A DNA stretch of 64,000 nt. Origin: Myxococcales bacterium. GTDB lineage: Bacteria > Myxococcota_A > Polyangia > Palsa-1104 > JAEUJZ01. A program made the position numbers and the translations under genes. The notes under the pieces were generated by a model. The model saw nothing but the letters and a program-made list of their open reading frames with translations, was not told the origin of the DNA and searched no databases. The stretch covers positions 1-64,000 of the forward strand of contig JAEUJZ010000025.1 of assembly GCA_016794505.1 (NCBI GenBank), given 5' to 3'. Positions 1-9,720 of the stretch are shown one piece after another; position 1 is the first letter of the stretch, and each line of letters opens with the position of its first letter.

Positions 1-138
1 CGCTACGACGCGGACAAGCTCGAAGACTGCCTGTCCCGCTCGGGCTGGGAGCCACGAGAGCGCCTCGCCTACGGCAACAATGCCCGCAGCCACATCACGC
101 TGGGCCTGCTGCGCCGCACGAGCGCACCGGCTGCTTAG
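1..138 (+). CDS. C-terminal end of an unidentified protein (partial)
   Basis: An open frame enters from the left edge and ends at a TAG at 136-138, giving 45 residues that end in LLRRTSAPAA. The piece contains SGWEPRERLAYGN followed by HITLGLLRR. A late helix ending in a Gly-Trp/Phe pair and then a hydrophobic strand would suit the last part of a class I SAM-dependent methyltransferase, but this is too short to claim. Codon use is G/C-rich at third positions, as in the rest of the window. The start and most of the gene lie outside the window. Confidence 0.55.
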   Translation, partial: RYDADKLEDCLSRSGWEPRERLAYGNNARSHITLGLLRRTSAPAA

Positions 139-726
139 GTCAATCTGATGTGGTGCTGCTGTGACGCTATGCACCCGGGCGCTACACCGCGCAGCAGCAG
201 TGAAGCTTGACCTGGCCCACTGCAGCAGGTGCACCGCGGAGCAGAGTGCAAGTAACCTCCTGCGACAAGGCACAGCCGGCGGATGGGAATGGGAAGTCGG
301 CGCGACACGGGGCGGTACAGCTGTTTCATAACACCGCGTTCAGGTGGGGCGGCTGCAGACATCAGGGGCGGGGAGTGCAGGCAGAGGTCTGTGTTGGGGG
401 GATGGGACGCCAGGAGGTCGAACGACAGTGCCGCCCAGGGAGGGAGATGTGGTGTAGGGGTTGGGCGCTTGGCCCCTGGATAACTCGCAGGTTGGGATTG
501 TGGACTCACGTATTCGAACCCCTTGGGTGCTTGCCTGATCGGTAGGTCGACATCGCAAGCAGTCAAAACATCCCAAAGGAGCGCGGTCCGGCGTCCCGGA
601 CGCTGTCTGATGGACTGTAGAGGACCACGACCTACCACGGTCGGGTTCGATCGCTCGCCGTCGGAGAGTGAGGTCGGCATGTGATGTGATTGGCACGCTC
701 TGGTGTTCGCTTCGACATCGGAACCC
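139..726. other. Gene-free stretch left of a transposase remnant
   Basis: I see no convincing gene on either strand. Minus-strand frames of 181 and 159 residues exist, but their translations are rich in Pro, Ser and Arg, lack any recognisable motif and overlap each other. The stretch lies between a truncated gene at the edge and an IS91-type fragment, which suits a decayed insertion region. Confidence 0.5.
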
Positions 727-927
727 CGGACGAAAACAGGCTGCTCGATCGGATCGACGTTCCGCTACCAGCGTCGAGAACCGGAAAAGACGCTGCTGCA
801 CCGCATCGTGCGCGAACACCTCGCCACGTTTCTGGCCGAAGCGGCCGAGCGCTATCCCAGCGGCGACATCCCCGCCAACATCCGCGCCGAGTTTGAGCGT
901 TATCTGCGCCGCGGCATTAGTGTGTAG
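727..927 (+). pseudogene. N-terminal fragment of an IS91-type transposase
   Basis: From about 766 the frame reads FRYQRREPEKTLLHRIVREHL, then ATFLAEAAERYPSGDIP and FERYLRRGI, ending at a TAG (925-927). This matches the usual opening of IS91-family (HUH, Y2) transposases: a Y-x-P-R-x-P-E-x-T-L-L motif, a helix HLxTFLAEA, and an E-F-x-x-Y-L-x-C-G block. The zinc-binding cysteines and the catalytic domain that should follow are absent, and where Cys-Gly is expected the sequence has Arg-Gly. It is therefore a broken remnant of about 55-65 residues, and a mark of past mobile-element activity beside the CHAT/lectin operon. I assign it by family memory, not by alignment. Confidence 0.55.
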
Positions 928-1147
928 CGGCTTGCCGGGGCCGAAGAGGAGGGATTCTCCGTTCCCTGGGCATATCGAGAGCCGAGGACCGTGTGGTTAC
1001 TTCTGTGTTCCTCGAAGCGACGGCAGTACAGCGGTTTGGATCGAGACCTGAACTCGGGCCGGACGGGGCCGCCGGGGTCCGAGCTGAAAGCCGAGCTGGC
1101 TGCCCTCGGTGTGGGCGCCGGCGGCACCAGCGCCATGAGGCTTGCTG

Positions 1148-4100
1148 TCAGAGGGTCAGGTTCTCGCCGAAGGGGATGAGGTCAAGCTCTTGCTGGGGCA
1201 GGACGCGGATCTGGCTCCACTCATAGCCAAGCCCCAAGAAGGTGGCCTCATCGACGATCCAGCGCCGTCGACCGCCTTCGACCCGATAGACGTTGGGCCT
1301 GGTGTCCGCTTTGATGAGCTGGCCTTCATAGCCGCAAGATCCGGGATAGACGAGGTTCGCGCCGTACGGGATGCGCTCGAAAAGCTCGCCGGACAGGACG
1401 CGGTGCTGACCCCACTGATAGCCCAGCCGGAAGTACGTATCCGGGTTGACGATCCAGCGCTTGCGGCCGTTTTCAATGCGATACAGCCCTGGCTCCCCGT
1501 CCGCTCCGACTAGCTGCCACTCGTAGGCGGCTCCCGGGCCGCTCACCGCTTCGGCCGAGGCGCTGCTCGGAGGTAGGCGGCGATTGATGAAGACACGCAG
1601 TCCGTCGAGCGCCAGGCTCTGTCCGCGCGTGCCGCAGAACTCTCCATTGCGGCAGATGTCGGTCATCCCCTGGCCCACGATCCTGGCCTGATAGCAGATG
1701 TCGAGCTCCTGAAGGAGCTGGCGAGCCAGCGGCGATGCGGTCGGGCTGATCTCAAGCTTGATGGCGAAGCCTTCGAGCCGCAGGCCGGAGATAGGCTTGC
1801 CGACGTGATTGCCACCTTCGACCCAGCCGGTGTCGCCCACGGACTGGACGTGACCCATGTAGCTGAGCCGGAGATCCTGGAGCCATGGCTCTTGCGCGGG
1901 GAGGCTGAGCCGCATGGCCTGGATCGGGTTCCCCGCCACACCCACCCAGGTCTGCGCCGTCTCGGTCCGATCGCCGACGTTTGAGATATGGGCGAGGACG
2001 GACAGCGGCACCACGTTCCGGTCTTCCGATGAGGCGAGCGCCAGTCGGAAGCGCTGGTTGGGCGTCTCGTGTCGCGCGTACTGGATGACGCGGGCGCCAT
2101 CCGCTTGTTCGCTCCCGGCCACGTCCAGCACCTTCCCAGAATGCTTGGCGATGATGAGGTACGAGCCGTCTTCACAAGGCCGGAACGAGAAGATCTGGTT
2201 GCTGCTGGCATGCCCGGGCCACTGCAGCACGTTCGCCGCATCGTCCGTGCTGCTTCCGGCAATGTCGATCGACTGTCCGGAGGCAAAGTTGACGATATGG
2301 AAATACCCATCGCCGAGGTGACTGATGCGCCAGCGCTGCGTGGCGCTGCCGGAAGCCGTATTGGTGACGATGCCGCGACCGCGCGCGTAGCTGCCTCCCT
2401 CGATATCGAGCAGCTTACCGGAGTGTACGGCCTGGATCGTAAACACCTGATCGGAGTTTGAGATTGGATCGTTGGCGAGCGTGACGATCCGAAACTTGGT
2501 GTTCTCGGTTCGGGTCGTGGCCGATGCCGCGAGGGATCCATCTGTGCCGATGATTCCCAAGAACTTGCCGGTCTGCGTCTGAAAAGAGACCGTCCCATCC
2601 GTGTTGCGGACCAGACTGAGCAGGTGCTCGGTCCGGAGTCCGACGTCCGTCCCAAGGAACTCAGGGAAGAGAGAGTGCAGGCCGATAGTCTCCATCCTGG
2701 AAGAGCGCAGCGCGACGTGTCCGGTCGATAGCTCCAGGAGCTTCAGGGCCTCGTTCTCCCCGAGCCGATCGGACACCGCACCGGGGCCGAGCAGATCCTG
2801 GAGGTACGGATTCGAGGGCCAGACATTGCTGCCCACGAACTTTCCGTTGGCGGCGATCAGCGCCACGCGGGAGCTTGCCCACGTGAAGGGCTGCGCCCCG
2901 TGGCTGGACGACCACACGAGGTCGCCTGGCTGGTCCGGCGTACCTTGGAACACGGCCAGCGCTCCGGTGTTGGTCAGCGCAGCGAAGCACTGCCCCGCCT
3001 GACCGAGCAGCCCCGTCGACCACAGAGCCGCGCCATTGTCATCGGGGTCGCTGCCCTGGAAGACCCGCAGACGGCCGTCGGCACAAAGCTGCGCGAACAC
3101 CGGACCCGGGAAGGCGGACGTCGCCCACACCTCCTCCCGCAAGTACTTGGGCGAGCTACCGCGGAAGACGCCCAGCGCACCGTCCGCGCGCAGGGTCAAA
3201 CAGTAGAGACCGTTCGGCGAGCGCCGGTACTCACCGGGTCGCAGTAGCTGTAGCGGCAGGAGCGTAGAGCCCTGCTCCTCCGGCACTGGACGGGCTTCGA
3301 TAGACCATGCCGCGCGATCCGGCGAGGAGGCGAGGGCAAGGAAACCCACCGTCGGAAGCAGCATCATGGTCTCGTCCATCTGCAGGTACCGCTTGCCTCC
3401 GTAGCTGGTGCTGATGCAAAGGGACTGGGAGCCGTCTGGCCCTAACGCGTCCAAGTCGAACGTCGCCGCTTGCCTGAATCCATTGTCGATCGAGTACGGA
3501 GCAAATCGAACGCCCTGAGTCGGGTGCTCATAGAGATAGCGCGGCGGATCCTCCACAGATTCGATGGAAAACTTGGTCGGATCGGCAAGCCCGGCGACCA
3601 ACCGGAAGAGCGCACGCGGCACCGCAGAGCCGCTCTTCACCCAGGCGCTGCCGTCGGTCTCCGTGCAGAGTCGAAACGTCTCCGTCCACTGCGTCGTCTT
3701 CCTGACAACAAGCTCGCAGTAGGCCAGCGGCGCGAACATTTTCTCGACGATCGCTGCCACCTGCCCGGTCGCGCGTGCTCTCTCTTTTCGGGTTGGTTGC
3801 AGATGCGCGGTGTTGGCTAGCATGAGGCCGCTTAGCGCTCCCTTGGTACTCGCCAGCAGCTCGTATGCGCCGCTCGTCAACGGGGACGCGTTCGGCGATG
3901 CGTCGGGACGGATCTTCCACTGCGGCGGCTTGGCCGGGGCATCCGGCTTGTCGCTTTTTTCAGTGTTGGACTTGAAGAGATCCAGCGTCGCTCCGGCGCC
4001 CAGCCGCGCGCCGATCGGCACTGGCGGCCAGCCCGTGCGCATCAGCGCAGCACCTTCAACCAGGAACGCGCCGAGCTTGGCTTTCACGCCGAGCTTGACC

Positions 4101-4846
4101 ACCTGAAGACCGCTCAGGCTCGTCGGCTTGCCGTGCAAGATCGATAGCTCGAATTCGAGGGTGAACTTCGGAGTGCCGCCGCTAAAAAGCTCCATGATGC
4201 TGAGTGGGCTTATGGACCAGCCGTAGTAGAAGCCCCACTGGGATTCCTGCCCCGCAGCCTTGGGGCCGACGTAGATGCCGACCTGTCCGCTGGCCGAGGC
4301 GAAGGCCGAGACCTTCGCCTTGAGCCCGATCTCAATGGTCAGGTTCCCTTGACGAGCCATCTCCTCAAAGCCCAGGAACGCCCCCGGCAGCAGGATCATC
4401 GCGATCTCTCTCGCGACAGACGATGGGGCAGCCAGCGATGGCAGATCTTCGGAAAGAAAAGGAGAGAGCCAGCCCCAACCTTGAGCGAGGCCCTCGCCGA
4501 CCGTGGTAAATGCGTCTGTCGAGAATCGCGCGGCGGTGCCGGCGGCCGTACGGCTCCACTCTGCGATCTCGGTGCCCGAGGTCTTGCCAAGGACCACGAT
4601 CTCGCCGGCCGCGGTCAGGCTGAGCGCCTTCGCATCATTTACGAAGGTCACGAAGCCAGAGCTCACCACACCGGCAGCGCCGATGACCCCTTGGCCTACG
4701 ACGAGGCCGAGATCTTCGACGCGACGCACCCCCTTCCAGGCATCGGTGGCGACCGCGCTCCCGCCGTCCACGACGGACTCTGCCTGGTGGGCGATCTGAT
4801 TAACGATGCCGCTCCCAACCTGCTCAACCTTGTCAAAAATGCCCAT
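1148..4846 (-). CDS. Multi-domain lectin-like protein, partner of the CHAT-WD40 protein
   Basis: A protein of 1232 residues. Residues 1-135 are Gly/Ala/Val-rich with weakly hydrophobic stretches; no signal peptide is seen. Residues about 165-290 are beta-rich and alternate hydrophobic and Gly residues. The rest is a chain of carbohydrate- or wall-binding-like modules: a bulb-lectin-like region (530-650, repeats of the type LxxxGxLxVFxG), a beta-trefoil-like region (655-790), a ricin-type trefoil (798-938, with QRW-, NQIF- and NQRF-type QxW motifs), a region resembling clostridial ChW repeats (948-1090, GHVQSVGDTGW and then GLRLEGF), and two repeats of about 60 residues at the end (1105-1165 and 1172-1232, each with YRxExGRxRWIV). 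It starts 29 bp downstream of the CHAT gene, so the two are probably one transcript. The role is unknown: it could be an effector, or a protein cleaved or recruited by its neighbour. Confidence 0.85.
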   Translation of the reverse strand: MGIFDKVEQVGSGIVNQIAHQAESVVDGGSAVATDAWKGVRRVEDLGLVVGQGVIGAAGVVSSGFVTFVNDAKALSLTAAGEIVVLGKTSGTEIAEWSRTAAGTAARFSTDAFTTVGEGLAQGWGWLSPFLSEDLPSLAAPSSVAREIAMILLPGAFLGFEEMARQGNLTIEIGLKAKVSAFASASGQVGIYVGPKAAGQESQWGFYYGWSISPLSIMELFSGGTPKFTLEFELSILHGKPTSLSGLQVVKLGVKAKLGAFLVEGAALMRTGWPPVPIGARLGAGATLDLFKSNTEKSDKPDAPAKPPQWKIRPDASPNASPLTSGAYELLASTKGALSGLMLANTAHLQPTRKERARATGQVAAIVEKMFAPLAYCELVVRKTTQWTETFRLCTETDGSAWVKSGSAVPRALFRLVAGLADPTKFSIESVEDPPRYLYEHPTQGVRFAPYSIDNGFRQAATFDLDALGPDGSQSLCISTSYGGKRYLQMDETMMLLPTVGFLALASSPDRAAWSIEARPVPEEQGSTLLPLQLLRPGEYRRSPNGLYCLTLRADGALGVFRGSSPKYLREEVWATSAFPGPVFAQLCADGRLRVFQGSDPDDNGAALWSTGLLGQAGQCFAALTNTGALAVFQGTPDQPGDLVWSSSHGAQPFTWASSRVALIAANGKFVGSNVWPSNPYLQDLLGPGAVSDRLGENEALKLLELSTGHVALRSSRMETIGLHSLFPEFLGTDVGLRTEHLLSLVRNTDGTVSFQTQTGKFLGIIGTDGSLAASATTRTENTKFRIVTLANDPISNSDQVFTIQAVHSGKLLDIEGGSYARGRGIVTNTASGSATQRWRISHLGDGYFHIVNFASGQSIDIAGSSTDDAANVLQWPGHASSNQIFSFRPCEDGSYLIIAKHSGKVLDVAGSEQADGARVIQYARHETPNQRFRLALASSEDRNVVPLSVLAHISNVGDRTETAQTWVGVAGNPIQAMRLSLPAQEPWLQDLRLSYMGHVQSVGDTGWVEGGNHVGKPISGLRLEGFAIKLEISPTASPLARQLLQELDICYQARIVGQGMTDICRNGEFCGTRGQSLALDGLRVFINRRLPPSSASAEAVSGPGAAYEWQLVGADGEPGLYRIENGRKRWIVNPDTYFRLGYQWGQHRVLSGELFERIPYGANLVYPGSCGYEGQLIKADTRPNVYRVEGGRRRWIVDEATFLGLGYEWSQIRVLPQQELDLIPFGENLTL

Positions 4847-4875
4847 GTGAATCCCTTTCCTGAAATCGTTGCTTT

Positions 4876-7800
4876 CTAATGCCCCAGCTCAAGCGTTCCC
4901 TGACACTCAACGGGATTCGGTGTCGTGGGGACAATGACGCTGCTGCCTTCCTGTTCAAAACGGACTGGGACATGGCAGCGAATCAACCTGGCCAGCTCTT
5001 CGTGGGAACGCTGCTCGCCAGTCAGGTTAATGACCCGCGCTGCATGTCCGTCGGTAGTGGCGACACTCCGGCCATCGGGGCTCCACGCCGCGTCGATGAA
5101 CGGGGATTGCCCCTGAAGTTCGGTGAGCAGGCGTCCGCTGTCCGTATCCCAAACTCGCGCCACGTCCTCCCCGCCCCAGGTAAGAATCCGGCTGCCTGCG
5201 CGGCTGAGCGTCGCCCTCGTGATGTCGCCCTTGCTTCCTTTGAGCACGGCCAGCAGTCGCCCACTCTCGGCTTCCCAGACCCGCGCCGTGCGATCCAAGC
5301 TGGCGGTAACGACGCGCCGACCATCGGGATGAAACACGGCACTGTTCACCGTGGACTCATGTCCCTTCAGCACAGCGACCAGGCGTCCAGTATCTGTCGC
5401 GAAGACTCGCGCGGTGCGATCCACACTTGCGGTCACGATGCGTGTGCCGTCGTGGCTAAAGGCCGCGCTATACACCCACATCTGATGCCCCTTTAGCTCG
5501 CTGATCAGTCGCCCGGTGTCGACCTCCCAGAGCCGCGCTGTCTTGTCTACGCCGGCCGTGGCGACGCGTCGACCGTCCGGGCTGAACGTCGCGAGCCGCA
5601 CGCTATCCTCATGTCCCTTGAGCTCGAACAGCTGCCGCCCACTTTCGGTCTCCCAAATCCGCGCCGTCTTGTCTGAGCTGGTCGTAATCACACGTCGCCC
5701 ATCCGGGCTGAACGTCACGAACCAGACCACGCTTCCATGTCCCTTCAGCGCGGTCAGCAGCCGACCGGTGTCCGCCTCCCAAATCCCTGCGGTGCCGTCG
5801 CTGCTTGCCGTGGCCACGCGCCGGCTGTCCGGGCTGAAGCTTGCGCTCAAAATAGCGTGTTTGTGACCGACCAGCTGGCTCCGAAGTCCCACAGTTGCCA
5901 CTTCCCAGACCCATGCCGTCTTGTCTTCCTTGGCAGTGACAATGCGTCGTCCATCGGGACTCCACGCGAGGCTTGTGATCCTCTCCTCGTGGCCGGTAAG
6001 CCTGACGCCGCCCCAGCGATCCCCGCTGTTCCAGATGCGTGCGGTCGAGTCCTTGCTCGCTGTGACGATAAGACGCCCGTTGGGACTCCAGGCTGCGTAG
6101 GTCACTTCGTCCGCGTGGCCTCGCAGTGCGAAGACGAACTGCCCGTCCTCGGCCTTCCAGATCCGCGCGGTGTGATCCGCGCTCGTGGTGACAAGGCGTC
6201 GGCCATCCGGGCTGAACGCCACGCTCCGGATGTTCTCGCTGTGGCCTTTGAGCTCGGCCACAAAGCGCCCATCTGTGCTGTCAAAAAGGCGCGCCATGGG
6301 CTCGCCGATCGAAGGGACGATGTGTTGGTTAGCGAGGCTGAACTCCGGGCTGCATTGGTCGTGGCCTTCCACGTTGTCCTTGAGCTCAAGGAGTAGCCGC
6401 TCGCCCGCCGCTTCCCAGATCTGCACCGCGCAGTCATAGCTGCCGGTCGCGATGCGTCCGCCATCGGGAGAAAAGGCCACGCGAAAAATGTTGCGCTTCC
6501 CTGCAGGCAGCGTGGTGACAAGCTGCCCATCTTCGGCGGCAAACACCCGGATGCTTCGGTCCTCGCACACGGTGGCGATACGCTTGCCATCGGGGCTCCA
6601 CGCCGCGCCCTTGACCTCGCCTTGATGTCCTTTGAGCTCGAAGAGGAATCGCCCATCCTCAGCGGCAAAGACCCGGGCCGTGCGGTCCCGGCTCGCCGTG
6701 ACGATGCGCTTGCCATCGGGGCTCCATGCGGCGCTATCGATCTCGCCGTCGTGTCCTCTCAATTCGACGAGCGGACGCCCGTTGTCAGCCTGCCAGACTC
6801 GGACCCTGTTGTCCCTGTGCACGGTGAGGACAAGCTGGCCATTGGCGCCCCACGCTGCCATCTTGATTCCCAGCCCGTCCGGCTTGAGCACGGCGATCGG
6901 TCGCCCGCTCTCAGCTTCCCATACCCTCGCCGTGCCGTCTTGGCTCAGGGACAGAACACGCCGACTGTCTTCGCTGAATGCCGCGCTCACAACGGGTCCG
7001 GTGTGGCCGATCAAGACGGCCTGGGCGGCATCCACGCTCTGCATCGCGCTCTTGAGAAGCTCGGGCAGGGCGGGCTGCCGGCTTCCCTCCCCCTGCGCCC
7101 GGTGCAGCCACAAGAGCCCCGCGCTAGGGTCTCTTTTCTCAAAGAGCAGTTCCTGTCCGCGTTCGACATAGGTGTCGAGAAGTTTTTCGTGCGCTGCCTG
7201 GCTGCGCGCTCGTTCTTCCTGGGTGCGCCGTCGCTCGGTCGCGATGTAGATCGCCGACGCGATGATGACGGCCAGAAACACAGAGAGCACGGCGCCGATG
7301 CGCAGGAGATGCTCCGATCGCTGCTGACGGACGCTCGCAGTCAGGAACTCCTCCTGAAGCGGAGTGAGGTCCTCCTCCTTCCGCTGCTGGTAGCTCCGCA
7401 ACAGATCGAGATCCGGAGAGCGGAAGAGTAGTCCAGCGGGTCGGCGGGCCACGTCCCATCGCTTCGCTGCGTCCATCGCCCGATCGTGCAGCGCGCGGTC
7501 CTGTCGGCTCTCGTTGATCCAGGTCCGCAGCTCTGTCCAGTGCTCAAAAAGAGCTTCGTGCGTGACCTCCGCCACGGTTTCACGTCCATCTGCAGACAGC
7601 GTCACCAGTCGGGCGTTCTCTGAGGAAAACCGGCGTAGCACGGACAGCACCGCAGCCTCATCTTCCATCCGCCCGCACAGCTCTCCGATCGCAGCGCGGC
7701 GGCGGGTATCGCGTGTGCCCTGACCGAGCTGCACCAGGCGGGCCAGGGCACGGCGGGCCGTCGCCTGGTCTTTGTCAGGCAGCGCTCCATAGATCTCCCG

Positions 7801-9720
7801 TGCTTTGCCGGCCAGCGCGCCCCCGACGCCGCCAATCTCTTGCAGGGTCGCGGCCGCGGTCTTGCCTGCCAGCATGCCTTCCCAGATCAGTGACAGCGCA
7901 AACTCAAGCAGCGGCAGCGCGCCGTCGCGCCCCTGGGCTTCATTCCACAAGAGCCCAATCGTTGCATCATCGATCGACCGTCCGATACTTGCTGCGGGCG
8001 CGGCGATCGCGCGGCGCATCTCGTCATCGCTCATGGCGGTCACGAGCCTGGATTGCTCGTCGAACAGGCGGTTGAGCGCGGGATGTTGGCGCAGCGTCTC
8101 ACCGATAAAATCACTGCGCAGGGTAAGCACGATCAGGATCGGCAGACCGGGCGTCTGCCCCCCGAGCAACACGAGCTCGACGAAGACATCACGCTCCGCC
8201 GCGTCGTTGCATAGCGTGTAGATCTCTTCGAACTGATCGATCAGTACGACAAGCGGTGTGTCCGCTCCTTCCGTCGATGCGGACGCGAGCGCTGCGGCCA
8301 GGGCGCGAAGCGGGTGCGATCCGGGCTTGAGCATCGCGAAACGGGGCGGCGCAGTCTTCTGCTCGTGATTGACGAAGGCAAGTGGACGCCGCTCGATCTC
8401 TGCAGCGAGCCCCGCTCGCGCCACCGAAGACTTACCGGAACCGGACGGCCCCAGCACGGCGAGCAGCCGGGTGGTGCCAGCCACGGATACAAGCTCCTGA
8501 CAGCGCCTCCATAGCTTTTCGGTGAGCACCTCTCTCCCGAAGTAGAAGCGGCGCTCTTGCGGACCAAACGCCGACAGTCCCGCGTAGGGACGAAACACCA
8601 CGGGGCGGCTGTCGTCTCCATCAGCGGCTCTGGCGTACAGCTGAATGCTGGCCCAGTCGAGCTGTCCGGTCTCCCGGTACAGCTCGCTGCGCGCCGCGAG
8701 CAGCGCCGATTCGAGCGATTGGAGGCCTTGCAGCAAGCCCGTGTAAAGCGATGCCGAGAGGCGAATCGAACCCGCAACGGACAGGGGATGGCGCGAAGCC
8801 ACGACCATGGCGATGCCGGCCCGGTGCAGCGCCTGCGCCACACTGCCAAGCTGATTGCCGACGTGCCCCGGGTTGCCGCTGTTGCAGGCCATGATCACGA
8901 CCAGCCGCACCATGTCGGCATGGGGCGCGAGAAGCTTGCGTAGCATTCCCGCATCGACCGGCCCGGCGCTCTCCGTGGGATCCTCGCCATCGAGGACCAG
9001 CCCAAAAGTGTCCCGGACTGCTCCGCCGTGACACAGGATGTGCAGCACGGAAATCGGCCGCCCTTCGCGCTTTGCCGCAGAGAGGACATCGGACAAGCCG
9101 CCGAACGAAGCGTTCGGAATGACATCTCGGGAATAGTCGAAGGGATGGCAGCCGCTGCGGCACGCCTGGGCCACAGTCGTTACATGCTCGGCGGCGGGGA
9201 CCCCTCCGCCCGCCGCTGACCAAGCGACGACGACCCTTCCACCACCATGGCGCGGCAGCGGCTTCTCTGGGACCGTCTCGGTCTCCGGCCACTCGTAACG
9301 AAGCAGGACGCCCGCGAGTTCTCCGACGTGCTGACCGCTCGCCTTGAGCGTGATCAGCTCCCATGGCAGCGCGTAGAGCTCCGACGCTGCCGAGCGCACG
9401 GTGAGAAGCACACCGATGCCCTGCGCGACTGCCTGGGTAATCTGTGCGGCGAGCTCTGGCCAGCCGAGGGGCGTCACAAAGCGTCGTAGCCGCTCACCCA
9501 CGCGCTGCGGCACGACCGGGTCGCACCCTGGCCTGGCGAGCGCCATCAGATCCGAGAGAAGCGGCTCGTCCCATGCAAAGCTCGCTCGCTCGAAGCTGCC
9601 GCCCGGCGTCCGCAAAAGATAGTCCTGCGGCACAAAGCGGAAAGCCCAGGGATCTTCCGTCTGCTCAACGCGGGCAAACTCCAAGACCAGGGGCAAGCTC
9701 TCAGACGATGTGGCGCCCAT
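4876..9720 (-). CDS. CHAT protease-like / STAND NTPase / WD40-repeat signalling protein
   Basis: 1614 residues from the ATG at 9720; a TTG at 9837 would add 39 Arg/Pro-rich residues without family character. The CHAT domain (caspase-like Cys peptidase fold, about 160-370) has its expected pair: His231 in ILCHGG and Cys279 in MACNSG. It is followed by SAFGPQERRFYFGRE and a STAND-type NTPase with Walker A GPSGSGKSS (424-432) and Walker B LVVLIDQFEE (490-499). A single hydrophobic helix (about 808-827) precedes about 15 WD40 repeats (from about 902 to near the C-terminus, DNA about 5030-7017), many with GH, SPDGxR and T-A-R-I/V-W. Proteins of this build are thought to be signal-gated peptidases: WD40 senses, STAND oligomerises, CHAT cleaves. 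If the helix is a true membrane span, sensor and protease lie on opposite sides. It leads an operon with the lectin-like gene. Confidence 0.9.
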   Translation of the reverse strand: MGATSSESLPLVLEFARVEQTEDPWAFRFVPQDYLLRTPGGSFERASFAWDEPLLSDLMALARPGCDPVVPQRVGERLRRFVTPLGWPELAAQITQAVAQGIGVLLTVRSAASELYALPWELITLKASGQHVGELAGVLLRYEWPETETVPEKPLPRHGGGRVVVAWSAAGGGVPAAEHVTTVAQACRSGCHPFDYSRDVIPNASFGGLSDVLSAAKREGRPISVLHILCHGGAVRDTFGLVLDGEDPTESAGPVDAGMLRKLLAPHADMVRLVVIMACNSGNPGHVGNQLGSVAQALHRAGIAMVVASRHPLSVAGSIRLSASLYTGLLQGLQSLESALLAARSELYRETGQLDWASIQLYARAADGDDSRPVVFRPYAGLSAFGPQERRFYFGREVLTEKLWRRCQELVSVAGTTRLLAVLGPSGSGKSSVARAGLAAEIERRPLAFVNHEQKTAPPRFAMLKPGSHPLRALAAALASASTEGADTPLVVLIDQFEEIYTLCNDAAERDVFVELVLLGGQTPGLPILIVLTLRSDFIGETLRQHPALNRLFDEQSRLVTAMSDDEMRRAIAAPAASIGRSIDDATIGLLWNEAQGRDGALPLLEFALSLIWEGMLAGKTAAATLQEIGGVGGALAGKAREIYGALPDKDQATARRALARLVQLGQGTRDTRRRAAIGELCGRMEDEAAVLSVLRRFSSENARLVTLSADGRETVAEVTHEALFEHWTELRTWINESRQDRALHDRAMDAAKRWDVARRPAGLLFRSPDLDLLRSYQQRKEEDLTPLQEEFLTASVRQQRSEHLLRIGAVLSVFLAVIIASAIYIATERRRTQEERARSQAAHEKLLDTYVERGQELLFEKRDPSAGLLWLHRAQGEGSRQPALPELLKSAMQSVDAAQAVLIGHTGPVVSAAFSEDSRRVLSLSQDGTARVWEAESGRPIAVLKPDGLGIKMAAWGANGQLVLTVHRDNRVRVWQADNGRPLVELRGHDGEIDSAAWSPDGKRIVTASRDRTARVFAAEDGRFLFELKGHQGEVKGAAWSPDGKRIATVCEDRSIRVFAAEDGQLVTTLPAGKRNIFRVAFSPDGGRIATGSYDCAVQIWEAAGERLLLELKDNVEGHDQCSPEFSLANQHIVPSIGEPMARLFDSTDGRFVAELKGHSENIRSVAFSPDGRRLVTTSADHTARIWKAEDGQFVFALRGHADEVTYAAWSPNGRLIVTASKDSTARIWNSGDRWGGVRLTGHEERITSLAWSPDGRRIVTAKEDKTAWVWEVATVGLRSQLVGHKHAILSASFSPDSRRVATASSDGTAGIWEADTGRLLTALKGHGSVVWFVTFSPDGRRVITTSSDKTARIWETESGRQLFELKGHEDSVRLATFSPDGRRVATAGVDKTARLWEVDTGRLISELKGHQMWVYSAAFSHDGTRIVTASVDRTARVFATDTGRLVAVLKGHESTVNSAVFHPDGRRVVTASLDRTARVWEAESGRLLAVLKGSKGDITRATLSRAGSRILTWGGEDVARVWDTDSGRLLTELQGQSPFIDAAWSPDGRSVATTDGHAARVINLTGEQRSHEELARLIRCHVPVRFEQEGSSVIVPTTPNPVECQGTLELGH

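Noticed and set aside
505..525. A TTCGAA-containing stretch that looks like part of a tRNA T-arm
   Set aside because: The flanking sequence does not form acceptor, D or anticodon arms on either strand.
4876..7017. DNA tandem repeat array or CRISPR-like repeat
   Set aside because: The periodic sequence is the coding region of WD40 repeats, with varied bases and no spacers.
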